A DNA stretch of 64,000 bases from Tridacna crocea (Eukaryota; Mollusca; Bivalvia; Cardiida; Cardiidae), in the NCBI GenBank assembly GCA_943736015.1, contig OX031066.1, forward strand, positions 25,342,127 through 25,406,126. Reading direction: 5' to 3'. Position numbers and translations under genes: made by a program. The notes under the pieces are model-generated. The model had not been told where the DNA came from and did no database searches. It was given only the letters and a program-made list of their open reading frames with translations. This document shows positions 1 to 36,994 of the stretch, one piece after another; position 1 is the first letter of the stretch; each line of letters starts with the position of its first letter.

Positions 1-160
1 CCGTTCCATATGTGTATATGACACCTTTTGATAGCATAGAACACATTGAGACAAAAGGTGAAATTGCTCATCACAAGCAATTTCACCTTTTGCCACAATG
101 TTTTCCGACAGTTCCTACAAGCAATGCGTAGAAATTAGTATCTATAGAGTAAAGGGTTAA
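1..160. repeat. TTAA hairpin element, family B, cut by window edge
   Basis: Right part of a family B copy: hairpin with AAGGTGAAATTGCTC / GAGC-type arms, then GAGTAAAGGG and TTAA at 157-160. Confidence 0.85.
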
Positions 161-229
161 CAAGCGACTTAATCTTGAGGCAGACTGGTCCTTGGACATA
201 ACATACAGAAAAGTGACCACTAGCAAAAA

Positions 230-330
230 GTGTCGGCCCCAGTCAGACTGCGCAGACTGACCCGAGTCAACAAATTTTGCAGATGCATTAAGCCCCCTTT
301 TCTGAGCATGGCTCATTTTTGTGTGTGCGT
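230..330. repeat. Family D repeat (fragment)
   Basis: Inverted copy of the repeat with CAGACTGCGCAGACTGACC, a GCATTAAGCCCCC block and a GAGCATGGCTC end. Other copies lie at 6540-6700, 11050-11230, 34470-34720 and 50270-50430. Confidence 0.7.
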
Positions 331-372
331 GAAACAAAGATCTTCATGTAATATTATTGTATGCTTACATAC

Positions 373-26990
<26,618 letters not shown>

Positions 26991-27030
26991 TGTGCATTCT
27001 GTCAGGTTAAAGATCTGCAATACAGATGGG

Positions 27031-27235
27031 TTAACCCATTACAACACAATTCCTACTTCTGACGCTCCTGAGAAAGACACCTTTAAAAAACATTGTGGGA
27101 AAAGGAGAAAATGCTGGTAACCAGCATTTTCTCCTTTTCCCACTGTTTTCTACTCTTCCCAGAACAAATTTCAATTTTTCAGTCATCTTTATTTTGTCAT
27201 CTGCAAATGCTTTCCATTTGGACCAGTTTTTATAA
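27031..27235. repeat. TTAA hairpin element, family A, right end lost
   Basis: TTAACCCATTACAACACAATT, full hairpin, TTTGTCATCTGCAAATGC, then truncated. It lies just upstream of the BLM start codon. Confidence 0.85.
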
Positions 27236-27550
27236 TTTTCTCATGCAGCCATTTTGAGTTTTCGGAATGTATAATATAACTCAAGTAACAGATGAAATGC
27301 AGTTTTCTCTAACATTCAGCATTTAAATTGAAATATTTGTATGTCAAACGAAGGATTAGTAAATAGTTAATACCCAAGCAACTGGTAATGGTATGTTTAA
27401 ATCCTAGTTTTGTGCTCTACTTGTGAAATTATGAGAGTTCTACTTGCGCACAAAATCTTGTTCTGAACTTTCAAGTGATTTTGTTACGATCTTCTCTGTA
27501 CCCAGCGACGATCAGTCAAAAAGTAACATCGCCTCTAGGGACATTATCTG
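27236..27550. other. BLM: Upstream of BLM, nothing recognised
   Basis: Expected to hold promoter or 5' untranslated sequence of BLM, but no clear signal is visible. Confidence 0.3.
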
Positions 27551-27559
27551 CACTGGGTG

Positions 27560-28015
27560 ACAGATGTTTCAGTAACAGACAAGTTCGGTAACATAGACTT
27601 ATAGAGTACATTGATTGTATGTTTCAGTAACAAAGCAATTATATTGTGTTTATGTCTTGTGACACCTAAATGTATGGCTATGTTATGTTCAAACCTTTTA
27701 TTTTTGCACTTTTCACATAGTTATCTCTTGATAGATAGGTTCAAAACTTTCATTTTTTCACTTTCCACCCTCTTTCGCTTGAAAGATTGGCAATCCACAT
27801 GGTCATTACATACAGCATGAGATGAGGTACATAGCCAAAAAATATTTATGAAACAGTGGAAATTACAAATTAAAGTTTTAAATAATGAAATAAAGCCATG
27901 CGTTTGGTGTAAAGAACATCACAATACATAAACACTATATAACTGCTTTGTTACCAAAACATCTAATCGATTTACGCTCTATGTTACTAAACTTGTCTGT
28001 TACAGAAACATCCGT
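27560..28015. repeat. Inverted-repeat element with about 33-bp arms
   Basis: The left arm GTTTCAGTAACAGACAAGTT then GGTAACATAG (27567-27598) matches the inverse of 27981-28013 with few differences. GTTTCAGTAACA recurs inside at 27621. Lies between BLM and RPL36. Confidence 0.7.
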
Positions 28016-28023
28016 AAATCTCG

Positions 28024-28092
28024 GGGGCGAAACAACAAGGGGGTGGTTAAAAAAAGGTGCGAAACTACTAAGGACGAAACGACAAGGGAGAA
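28024..28092. repeat. Short CGAAAC-motif cluster
   Basis: GCGAAACAACAAGGGGG, GCGAAACTACTAAGG and ACGAAACGACAAGGGAG, spaced 32 and 17 bases apart. Confidence 0.6.
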
Positions 28093-28109
28093 AACGTCTT
28101 GAAAACTAG

Positions 28110-28680
28110 AGGAAACCATTTTTCTGCTAAAATATTGCTTTTGGATTTGTCAAAATGAATAGTTCAAATTCAGCAAGAATAAATATTCACTTTCTCACAC
28201 TTTTCTTTTAATATTTGCGTTGCCAATATTTCTTAACTACGCGCCCGTCGCTTGGTTCCCTGCTTCGTGCTATGAAAAGAACCGAGTATTCCAAGTGTGC
28301 AACTTCCTTTTTCAGCTTTACCGTGATTGCTATGTGAGTCGAAAATGTCAAACCTGTATTATCCTTGCAATCTACGGAAGACCCCTCTCTAGAACTATTT
28401 ACCTATGTCTCATTTATACAGATCAAAACCTGTTCTCTCATTTTTCAACACCATTTTATTTTTAAACTCCCAATGACTAAGCATTGAACTGTCGTAAACC
28501 AAGCCATCTCGATAGTTTGTCAAAACTATCGTTTGAAAAGCAAATCTGCTGCACAAGTTAGGTGTGAACTGTTCACGTCTAAGAACTGCAGTTGATGGTA
28601 ATAAGCATACTGTTTTACACATGTGAAAGGACTTAACTTTAGTTTAATGATTTGCTTCAAAGCAAGTCAACCTTGCTCTT
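28110..28680. other. Intergenic, nothing recognised
   Basis: No coding frame or known repeat supported on either strand. Confidence 0.35.
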
Positions 28681-28681
28681 T

Positions 28682-28892
28682 AACCCATTAGGCATTACCA
28701 CATAGTCCCTACTTTTGACACCCCGGAGAAAGAAGCCTTTGGAAAAAAATGTGGGAAAAGGAGAAAATGCTGGTAACGAGCATTTTTTCCTTTTCCCCCA
28801 ATGTTTTCTACCATCCACAAAACAAATTTCAAATTTTCAGTCACTTTTAATTTGTCGTCTGCAAATGCTTTCGATTTGGACAAGCCTAAAAT
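28682..28892. repeat. TTAA hairpin element, family A, right end lost
   Basis: TTAACCCATTAGGCATTACC start (a few bases inserted), hairpin with decayed right arm, TTTGTCGTCTGCAAATGC block. Confidence 0.82.
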
Positions 28893-29640
28893 CACAGGAA
28901 TTTGACATTCTATTACCAAAATTAATGATAAAACATGAAAAAAATATCTCCCCAATAAACACAAGGAATTTAACGTCTTGATTGCTGGTGCTAGCACCCG
29001 ACGGCCTTTCCCAACCAAAATCATCCACGAAGCAAACATTGATCATAATCTCATTTAGCCTAGCGATAGACAAGACATTAATGTACCTGCGACATCCGGC
29101 GATACCTTAGTAGACACCTCTCAACCAGAGATATCCGCCGTGTTTTACAGCTCTATCAGGACATTTTGATTTACCCAGGTGGCCATTCGCTGACATTTGC
29201 ATGATATTGTGTTCTTGAGTGGGGTATTTAGCAATAGTATATTTGGCAATATTATATTTGGCAATTTAGATATCTTGTGTAGGTAAAATGATAGTGATCC
29301 ACGCAGACGAGGTTATGTGATATTAGAGGATTACAGAGCTGATGTAACATCTCTATTCTAGGGTTTGCCATTCTAGTCTTCAATCAATAGTATAGGATTA
29401 ATCATTGAAAACATAACTGGCTGCTGACCCTTGCACTTGTTCCACTTTGTAAGGAATTTTTGCCATGGGTGCCAGTTGGCTGTTTCCATACTAATATAAA
29501 CAGTAAAAAAAGGCATAAAATAAATCTTCAATCATTGGTTGTTCATTCTGAAAATGAGAAAGATTTCGAGATATCGTTTCCAATTTAGCTCTCCATAGAT
29601 TAATATCTTTTATTCCAAGACTGAGGTATAGCTTAAATAT
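28893..29640. other. RPL36: RPL36 upstream region, no exon assigned
   Basis: Should contain the promoter and a 5' untranslated exon of RPL36. A pyrimidine-rich CTTGTTCCACTTT before GTAAGG (29434-29452) is a possible exon 1 donor, but the support is weak. Confidence 0.3.
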
Positions 29641-29673
29641 GTGATTATTGTTGACGTTTTCTTTTTTCCCAGA

Positions 29674-29775
29674 ATGGCGGCAAAGAAATATTCCATTGCC
29701 GTTGGGTTGAACAAGGGTTATAAAGTCACAAAGATACCTGATGCTTCCAAGAAACGGCCATCAAGAAGGAAGGGG
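29674..29775 (+). CDS. RPL36: RPL36 coding exon 1
   Basis: Thirty-four codons from ATGGCGGC to AAGGGG, with the donor GTAGGC. Contains [11 protein letters not shown]. Confidence 0.96.
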
Positions 29776-32700
29776 GTAGGCTTTTATTGTTGATAATTCA
29801 TTCAGTGGATTGTTTAAAAGTAATGACAAAACTTTTCGCTTTTCAATCAAATAAATTTTGAGTTGAAAATCTTTCAAACCTTTTTGTGATATATTGCTGT
29901 AAATTGTGATAACACAAATAGTTACAGTAACAACAGCTGCCAAAAGGTAAACAAAGCAGATGTTAAAATGCATTTGAATTTGACTTTTACTGTTTGAAAG
30001 TTGTATTGTATATGTCTGAAGAAGATAAACTGCTATTGAGTGTTCAGTCCGTGTATGTGGGAAGAAGGCAACTTGCTATTGAGTGTTCAGTCATGCATGT
30101 ATGAAGAAGACAATCTGCTATTGAGTGTTCAATCCAAGTGTTAGCCAGTGGCTGAGAAATTCGTTTCAAAACTAGCTTAAAACATGCCAAGTTACTCTTT
30201 GTTTGCTTTTGTCTTGATTTATTTTTTTCTACCAACAACTACACTTGGAACAATTGTCATCTTCACAATATTTTCAGTACTTCTAAAATAATAGTCAAAT
30301 TATAGGTTTTGTACTGGAAAGGGTTGAACACATTGTTGGGAAAGGAGAAAATGCTTGCTACCAGCATTTTCTCATTTTCTGAAAATGTTTTTAAAAGCCT
30401 TCTAATTCATGAGCTTTAACCCTTTACCACATAATCCCGACTTTTAACGACCCTGAAAAAGAAGCCTTCCGAAAACATTGTGGGAAAAGAAGAAAATGCT
30501 GGTAACCAGCATTTTCTCCTTTTCCCACAGTGTTTTATACCCTTCACAAACCAAGTTTCAAATTTTCAGTCACTTTTCTTTTGTTGTCTGCAAATGCTTA
30601 CAGTTTGGACCAGTCTGAAACTCGGTTGTTTGGTAAAGAGTTAAAAGCAGTGATTGTGTGGTTAAGGCCGAAACGATATAGCTTATGCTTCATAGCAGTA
30701 GTGATTGTTTTTTGTTCTGTACAATCTAGGCTCTCTCCAAAAAAGTAAAATTCATGCGAGACTTGGTGAGAGAAGTTTGTGGATTTGCTCCATATGAGAG
30801 ACGAGTACAGGAACTGCTGAGGATTTCAAAAGACAAAAGAGCTCTGAAATTCTGTAAGAGAAGAGTATGTATCAATTTTCCATAGTGATTTTTTTTCCCA
30901 TTTATTGTTTTAACCTTTTACTCCATAGATTCTCATTTCTACTCATTGCTTTTAGGAGCCTTTGGAAAACATTGTGGCAAAAGGTGAAATTGCTCGTGAT
31001 GAGCAATTTCACCTTTTGTCACAATGTTTTCTATGCTATTAAAGGGTGTCATATAGTAATACACATAAGAAACGGCTTCATCCTTGCTGTTTATTTAGGG
31101 TCAATTAGAGATACCGTAGAAATGCCTTATGGGGGGGTGAAGGGTTAACCGTCGACCACCTGACAAAATTTTTGGACTTGACCAAATTGAAAGCATTTGC
31201 AGATGATAAAAAAGAGTGTAAAAACCCTCTTCAGGTTTCTATATAGATATGTGCCAAGTCCCGATAGTTCAGTCAGTAGCATATAGGACTTCAGAACAAG
31301 AGGTCGTGGGTTTGACTCCTGGCTTAAGTCAATTTCTTTCTAAGAATTGATGATAGTTATTACAACGGGATTTATTCCTTTTTCGCTGCTGTTCGTTGCT
31401 TACAAGATGGTTACATGGGAAAGTAGCCAGTGGCCTGGAAAGAATATTGTGTGGAGTACTGGTAAAAGAAATTTCAGGAAAGCATGGGTAGGTGCACAGG
31501 CAGCAATGATTTAACAGAAATAATGTTGGAAGCAGCATTATAACACCATACATTCAAGCAATCAATCAACTAATCAGATTATGTAATTGTGCCTTGATGC
31601 TTAATTTAATAAGATGGCAGCATTTGTCTTTGATATAGAAATAAAAACATTAGGGGAGGAGATAATGCACAGATTCAGTATTTTTCTTGTTCACAAAAGT
31701 TTCAAGTGGCCTTGTTCGTTAGGGTCATTACAAAACAGGATTGTTTGCTGAAGGATCAATTCTCCAGAAAAAATTACCGTAAATAATCTTAACACTTAGG
31801 TTGCTAAGCATGACCTTTTGCGGACAGTGTAGATCAAGATCAGACTGCATAGAACGTGCAGTCCGGTATTTTCCCCTCTTAAAATACCTTTGAAATAGCA
31901 ACCTTTGAGTTTATATACTATTGCCTAGAAAGTTTCATTTCATTTATTTAGCAGGAAAAGGATTAACATCCTTGCAGTGTAAAGTTGATAAACTTAAAGT
32001 ATATAAATATTGAAAAAAAAAATCTCCTTAATCGTTAACTCTAAACCAAAGATTTTAAACTTGTCCAAATTGAATGCATTAGCAGATGACAAAATAAACA
32101 TGACTTGAAAAAATAAATCTTGGCTTTAGAAGAGTAGAAAAATTATGGGAAAAGGGGAAAATGCTGGTTACCAGCATTTTCTCCTTTTTCCCACAATGTT
32201 TTCAGAAGGCTTCTTTCTCAGGGTTGTGAAAACCAGGGATTTTTGGGAAAAGGGGTAAGGGAGAAATTTCTTGAGATGAGCTATTTATTGTGTGTCTTAC
32301 TTGGTTGCTGCCAAACATTGTCATCTTTGGTAATGAGTAAAGCAGTCTTAACTCTTTACCAGGAGCTAAAATTTTTGACTCAATCAAATCGAAGGCATTT
32401 GCAGACATTGAATGTAGCTAAAATAATAATACATGTAATATTTTCAAACACCTCCCTCAGAGTCTTAAAAACCCAGGATTGTTTGGTACAGGATTAACTA
32501 TTGCATTTGCAGCAATGGAATTTAATCCTTTACCGAACAATCCTAAGTTTCAACGAACCTTTGGAGGTAGCAACTTCTCCTTTTCCAGTTGTGTTTTCAA
32601 ATGTCTTTTCCAGTTGTGTTTTCAAATGTTCCAAAAAAAAATTTTCATTTTTTCAATCACATTTACACTGTATGAAAACATGTTAAATTTAGACACACAT

Positions 32701-32833
32701 AAAATGGTGTTTTTGAAATACCCAGTTTCAACTTTGCTTACAGCTTGGAACACACATCCGGGCCAAGAAGAAGAGAGAAGAACAGCAAGCTATCTTACAG
32801 AAGATGAGAAAGGCAGCACAAGACAAGAAATAG
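29674..32833 (+). CDS. RPL36: 60S ribosomal protein eL36
   Basis: Structural protein of the large cytosolic ribosomal subunit. Three coding exons (29674-29775, 30730-30864, 32744-32833) give 108 residues, against about 105 in vertebrates. Visible are [13 protein letters not shown], the near-invariant [13 protein letters not shown], and [22 protein letters not shown] and a Lys-rich C-terminus ending in TAG. The start lies three bases after a TTTTTTCCCAG acceptor, as is common in ribosomal protein genes, so a 5' untranslated exon should lie upstream. It was not identified. The gene is divergent from BLM. Its introns contain TTAA hairpin elements, a SINE and a minisatellite. The open frame and intact splice sites argue against a processed pseudogene. 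Confidence 0.97.
30010..30140. repeat. Minisatellite, three units of 42-43 bp
   Basis: GCTATTGAGTGTTCAGTC begins near 30033, 30076 and 30118, separated by GTATG..GAAGAAG. In RPL36 coding intron 1. Confidence 0.85.
30310..30415. repeat. TTAA hairpin element fragment
   Basis: Hairpin AAAGGAGAAAATGCTTGC / CAGCATTTTCTCA with eroded flanks. Confidence 0.65.
30416..30644. repeat. TTAA hairpin element, family A
   Basis: TTAACCCTTTACCACATAATC ... TGGTAAAGAGTTAA, both ends intact. In RPL36 coding intron 1. Confidence 0.93.
30730..30864 (+). CDS. RPL36: RPL36 coding exon 2
   Basis: Forty-five codons, [16 protein letters not shown] ... LKFCKRR, between a CAATCTAG acceptor and a GTATGT donor. Holds the eL36 signature [13 protein letters not shown]. 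Confidence 0.97.
30910..31148. repeat. TTAA hairpin element, family B
   Basis: TTAACCTTTTACTCCATAGAT ... GGGTGAAGGGTTAA; hairpin GTGGCAAAAGGTGAAATTGC / GCAATTTCACCTTTTGTCAC. In RPL36 coding intron 2. Confidence 0.92.
31255..31565 (+). repeat. tRNA-headed SINE
   Basis: Head CGATAGTTCAGTCAGTAGC with B-box-like GGGTTTGACTCC, a body shared with 39409-39722, and an AATCAATCAACTAATC tail. Confidence 0.78.
32035..32258. repeat. TTAA hairpin element, family A
   Basis: TTAACTCTAAACCAAAGATTT start, hairpin GGGGAAAATGCTGG / CCAGCATTTTCTCC, eroded right end GGGAAAAGGGGTAA. Confidence 0.82.
32348..32497. repeat. TTAA element, family A, hairpin deleted
   Basis: Both ends kept (TTAACTCTTTACCAGGAGC ... 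GTTTGGTACAGGATTAA) but the palindrome is missing, so only 150 bp remain. Confidence 0.85.
32744..32833 (+). CDS. RPL36: RPL36 coding exon 3 (stop)
   Basis: [15 protein letters not shown] ... RKAAQDKK followed by TAG. The acceptor is GCTTACAG. Confidence 0.97.
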   Translation, partial: LGTHIRAKKKREEQQAILQKMRKAAQDKK

Positions 32834-32867
32834 ATATCATATTTTGTCATTTTCCTGTACATAGGCT

Positions 32868-32873
32868 AATAAA
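32868..32873 (+). terminator. RPL36: RPL36 poly(A) signal
   Basis: AATAAA 35 bases after the RPL36 stop codon, the expected place for cleavage and polyadenylation in a ribosomal protein gene. Confidence 0.7.
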
Positions 32874-32921
32874 AATCATGCCAAGTAGCGCAGTTTGTTG
32901 GATTACTTGATAAACCTTTCA

Positions 32922-33142
32922 TTAACTCATTATCAAACGACAATATTTCAGGCTTGTCCAAATTGAAAGTATTTGCAGACGACAAAATAAAACTGACTGA
33001 AAATTTGAAATGTGTATTGTTAAGGGTAGAAAACATTGTCGGAAAAGGAGAAAATGCTGGTTACCAGCATTTTCACCCTTCCCCACAAAGTTTTCTTTTA
33101 AAGGCTTCCTTCAAAAGTAGGGATTGTGTGGTAATGTGTTAA
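32922..33142. repeat. TTAA hairpin element, family A
   Basis: TTAACTCATTATCAAACGACA ... GTGGTAATGTGTTAA, 89 bases after the RPL36 stop. Confidence 0.92.
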
Positions 33143-33172
33143 TACTTTATATTATTGCTTGTTTTGTGAATA

Positions 33173-33352
33173 CAGGCCCTGTATTCATCAACCATTCTTA
33201 AGAACATTCTTCAGAACTTTGTGAAAGTAATATCTGATTGGCTAAACCAAATGGTTTAGCCACCAGTCAGAAGTTCTGTTACTTTCTTAGTCAGAAAATC
33301 ATGAAGAATACGTCAAAGAATATTCTTAAGAATGCTTGGTGAATATGGACCC
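33173..33352. repeat. Long fold-back element, family L
   Basis: CCCTGTATTCATCAACCATT ... GCTTGGTGAATATGGACCC; inner stem GGCTAAACCA / TGGTTTAGCC. Diverged copy of 13912-14113. Confidence 0.85.
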
Positions 33353-33465
33353 TAACACTGCGATGAAATAATATGAACATTGATGTGTTGGGGTTTCAAA
33401 TTATTTTGTAATGGTACGTGATTTTAGGCTGGTTATCCCAAAGTGAGCCATGCTCTGTAAAAAGG

Positions 33466-33656
33466 CAGAGCTCCGGAAAGAGTGGGTGATTGTGATTTCG
33501 AAATTGAAAATAATCAGTTATTAACCATTAAACCCTATGTTATGTGTGTTCATAAGATTCGTCTCATCAAGACGATTCTGAGTACCGACAACATTGGGTT
33601 TGGGAGAGAAATAATGGATTTTGAGTACCATCACACCCTCATAACTGATGAGCTCT
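33466..33656. repeat. Fold-back element, family F, decayed
   Basis: AGAGCTCCGGAAAGAGTGGG ... TGATGAGCTCTG; inner arms CCCTATGTTATGTGTG and diverged inverse. Confidence 0.78.
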
Positions 33657-33858
33657 GAAAAGGGGGATATATCATGCATCTGCGAAAAAAAATCAACCCA
33701 TCGCGGCATGCAAAGACTTTCTGCTATCAATACTGTCAGTACTTTCTGCCATTATAAATTTTTTGCATATCTATGGACCATTCTACTCCCAGATTCAGTC
33801 AAACTAGACTAAATAGATTTTATGGATCTATGTTTTTATGTGATAAATTGTTTAGTTT

Positions 33859-34215
33859 AAAGGCCCAGTAAAGGCCTAAATAACAGGGCATGTCACAATT
33901 TATCTAAATTTGTCATACCATTTAAAATATGAAAAATATTGTGGAGATGATATTGTGTTACCAGTGTGGTTCAGTAATACCTTAGTTGCTGGTAGAAATA
34001 AAGAATTTTAAAATTGGGCAAAAAAGAAACAAAAGTCACTGCTACCTGGCAGGTTTTAACTTCGTTTCGAAATTGATTTCTCTGTCGGCAACCAATACTT
34101 GGGCTGACTGTACAATAACTGATTGTTATCTTCACAATAATTTCCATACTTAAAAAGGTATGATAGAAATTCAAATGCATTAAGATACTCGCTTTGTTTA
34201 CTTTTGGGCTTTTGT
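33859..34215. repeat. Repeat X, uninterrupted copy
   Basis: AAAGGCCCAGTAAAGGCC ... CCTGGCAGGTTTTAACTTCG ... the empty-site counterpart of 24945-25670. Confidence 0.85.
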
Positions 34216-34242
34216 GTTCCTTTAATACAACACGGAGATGCT

Positions 34243-34470
34243 TTAACTCTTTACCAAACGACAAAATTGTAGACTGGTCCAAATTGAAAGTACTTGCAGA
34301 CGACAAATTATATGTAACTCAAAAATTGAAATCTGTTTCCAGCAGGGTAGAAAACATTGTGGGAAAAGGAGAAAATGCTGGTTCCAGCATTTTCTCCTTT
34401 TCCCACAATGTTTTCAAAAGGCTTCTATCTCGGGGTTATTAAAAGTCGGTATTGTGTGGTAAAGAGTTAA
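34243..34470. repeat. TTAA hairpin element, family A
   Basis: TTAACTCTTTACCAAACGACA ... GTGGTAAAGAGTTAA; hairpin centre lacks a few bases (GCTGGTTCCAGC). Confidence 0.93.
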
Positions 34471-34474
34471 ACCT

Positions 34475-34725
34475 CCTTTCGCTGGAGTATGGCTCAATTA
34501 TATCCAGCTCAGTTTGTATAGTTTGTTTACTTATTGTCTGTGAAAAGGGAGCTTAATGCATCTGCAAAAAATATCGACCAACGTCTGCCTGTGAAGTCTG
34601 CACAGACTGACCTGTGCTGAAAATTTTCGCTACTGATCAATTTTCCATTTGTCAAAGGGCAAGTCTACCTCACAGTTCAGTGGATTGATAGACTAACATT
34701 TTTTTTTTATAGATTTATGATTATG
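34475..34725. repeat. Family D repeat
   Basis: CTCCTTTCGCTGGAGTATGG fragment, then GTGAAAAGGGAGCTTAATGC, GTCTGCACAGACTGACC and GAAAATTTTCGCTACTG. Confidence 0.65.
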
Positions 34726-34904
34726 TGATGTCTTGCTTGGTAAAATGCATCACGAAGAACCATTGAGCGCCTTTTTTTTTTTTTTGCAAGAGCATGGCTA
34801 AAATTTATTTAATTCCTTACCAAATGGGAAAGTTTAAGACGAGTCAAATTTGAAAGCACATGCAGATATACTCAATTTTTCATTAACACGGTTTCTTTAA
34901 GGTA

Positions 34905-35270
34905 GTAGACCTGTAATACCTCTAGTGCTGCGTTGCATAAAGTTTTCTTGACAATTGATAAATACGGATTTATACAGTATAATACTTTTGCGCATTTTTA
35001 ACCAACAAGAAATTTCTTTATGCCTGTCTTGAAATTATTTGCAAATACTTTTGTTAGTTTCCAGAAAAGGGAGGCAATTGCTATCTCGCTGTATAATGAA
35101 AATATAGTGGTTTTAGTCTTAAAAATGATAATTCTAGAAAAGACAAAAAGGGAAAAGTGGCTTGGTTAAAACAGTACAATAACACTCTTTTTTAATCATA
35201 GAAAATTTTGTAGGATAACATTATTGTGGAAATAGCTGTTTTCTATTAGGGATCTACTACGTTAAATAGC
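34905..35270 (+). repeat. Family K repeat
   Basis: AAGGTAGTAGACCTGTAAT left and ATCTACTACG right, with the CTTTTGTTAGTTTCCAGAAA core in reverse. Followed by a small palindrome with TAGCACATTGGAGA / inverse at 35270-35335. Confidence 0.7.
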
Positions 35271-35559
35271 ACATTGGAGACTCTCTCTATATCGTATATG
35301 CAATATAGAGGGAATCCCAAATGTGCTATTTATAGTAATAATGAAAATGAAAATTTTGTTATCCCATGATACACCAATGCAGTTTCAGAGGCCGATTGTT
35401 TTGTTTAGCTCATTATCTGAAACACTTTTATATTCATCCATATTAAAAGATTTCATTGATGACAAAGGAAATTTATATAAAAATATTGGAAAATATCGAT
35501 ACAAAAAAAATGCTTGAAAAAGAGAAAATGCTGGTTGCTATAATGTTTCTTATGTTCTA

Positions 35560-35752
35560 TTTAACTTTTAACCAAACAAAAAAACTTTAGGCTGGTACAA
35601 ATTGAAAACATTTGCAGAGGAAAAATTAAATGTTTCACAAATAATGAAATCTGTCTTTGGAAAAGGTAGAAAACATTGTGGGAAAAGGATAAAATTCTGG
35701 TTACCAGGGCCGTTAAAACGTGGGATCGTGTGGTCAATGATTATTAACAAGT
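35560..35752. repeat. TTAA hairpin element, family A, right arm deleted
   Basis: TTAACTTTTAACCAAACAAAA, half hairpin ending GGTTACCAGG, then right flank CGTGGGATCGTGTGG. Confidence 0.75.
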
Positions 35753-35759
35753 AACAAGA

Positions 35760-36175
35760 AATACATTAGTATAGGGGTAAAACAGGTTCTTTGAGATTCA
35801 AAATGTGTCATCTATCTGTTGATTTTGAAAGGCTGGATTGAAGAGAGTTCCACAGTTTTCTTTGCCGTAACCACTCTTGCAGTGCTGCAGAAAGAAAGAA
35901 GGGATTTCATTGATATGATCTCCCACCGAAAAAGGCTTATTAAAAACTTTATGCAAGCACATAACTCAAAATCGATCTTAGTAGACTCTTTGGCATCTTA
36001 ACAAAAATACTAAAACACTATATCGGTGGAATAGGTAATTGTACACTTAAAAAAAGTTTCATGAAATTCCATACAATTATATTGTAAATATTCCAATTGT
36101 CCTGTACAGGCACGCAGGTAGACCGACGCAAAAACTATATCTCCCCCCCTTCAGTGGGAGATAACAAAGTAACCA
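35760..36175. repeat. Probable dispersed repeat with CTCCC tail
   Basis: Ends AGACCGACGCAAAAACTATA and TCTCCCCCCCTTCAGTGGGA, a tail type seen in many molluscan repeats. A 60-codon frame inside is not believed to be a gene. Confidence 0.45.
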
Positions 36176-36237
36176 ATTCGAAAAACACATTTGGAACAAA
36201 ATTTGAGTGTGCTGGTTATTTTGAACATGCTGAGTGG

Positions 36238-36465
36238 TTAACTCTTTACCACACAACAAAATTTTAGACTGGTTCAAATTGAAAGCATTTGCAGACGACA
36301 AAATGAAGGTGACTAAAAATAGAAATTTGTTCTTGGAAGGGTAGAAAACACTGTGGGAAAAGGAGAAAATGCTGGTTACCAGCATTTTCTCCTTTTCCTA
36401 CAGTGTTTTCAAAAGGCTTCTTTCTCAGGGGCGTCAATACTAGGGATTGTGTGGTAATGGGTTAA
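36238..36465. repeat. TTAA hairpin element, family A, first of a three-copy chain
   Basis: TTAACTCTTTACCACACAACA ... GTGGTAATGGGTTAA; shares TTAA 36462-36465 with the next copy. Confidence 0.93.
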
Positions 36466-36754
36466 CTCTTTACCACACAATCATGAGTTTTAACAACCAT
36501 CTGGAACTAACCTTTTGAAAACATTGTGGGAAAAGGAGAAAATGCCGGTTACCAATGTTTTCTCCTATTCACACAGTTTTGTACCTCATCAGAGAAATAT
36601 TGTACCAGTTAAGCTACATTGAAATGTTTTTTACCCTTCCAAAAACAAATTTCAATTTCTGAGTCCCTTAAATTTTGAGTCCCTTAAATTTTGTCATCTG
36701 CTAATGCTGGCCATTTTGAACCGTATAAAATGTTGTTGTCTGGTAAAGAGTTAA
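36462..36754. repeat. TTAA hairpin element, family A, second of chain, with extra sequence
   Basis: TTAACTCTTTACCACACAATC ... TCTGGTAAAGAGTTAA. Longer than usual, with a duplicated GAGTCCCTTAAATTTTG and an extra segment after the hairpin. Confidence 0.9.
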
Positions 36755-36975
36755 CTATTTACCAAACGATAAAATTCTATACAGCTCTGAATTCAAAGTA
36801 TTTGCAGATGACAAAATGATACACAGATGGCTGGATTTGTATCAGTAAGGGTACAAAACATGGTGGAAGAAAGAGAAAATGCTGGTTACCAGCATTTTCT
36901 CCGCTTCCCACAACGTGTTTAAATGCCTCTTACTTTGGGGTTGTTAAAAGTTGGGATTGTGTGGTAAAGGGTTAA
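36751..36975. repeat. TTAA hairpin element, family A, third of chain
   Basis: TTAACTATTTACCAAACGATA ... GTGGTAAAGGGTTAA; shares its left TTAA with the previous copy. Confidence 0.92.
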
Positions 36976-36994
36976 ACAGATTGATGAGATTCAA

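Noticed and set aside
1-372. Further BLM exons before base 373
   Set aside because: The interval is a family B element end and family D repeat sequence. No winged-helix or HRDC coding frame is visible.
29776-32743. snoRNA genes in RPL36 introns
   Set aside because: I looked for TGATGA and CTGA boxes with terminal stems; the only hits fall in a SINE and in a hairpin element, without the required layout.
29674-32833. RPL36 as a processed pseudogene
   Set aside because: Introns are present with canonical sites, the frame is open, and a poly(A) signal follows at the expected distance.
35336-35480. Minus-strand frame with MKSFNMDEYKSVSDNELNKT as a possible last exon of the VWA gene
   Set aside because: It looks protein-like, but there is no AG acceptor in a suitable place and the phase could not be confirmed.
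35819-36001. 60-codon plus-strand frame containing QKERRDFIDMISHRKRLIKN
   Set aside because: No good acceptor, no known similarity, and it lies in a stretch ending in a CTCCC-type repeat tail. Probably chance within a dispersed repeat.
36238-36975. CRISPR-like array of regularly spaced repeats
   Set aside because: The genome is eukaryotic, units are about 230 bp mobile elements with TTAA ends, and there are no short unique spacers.
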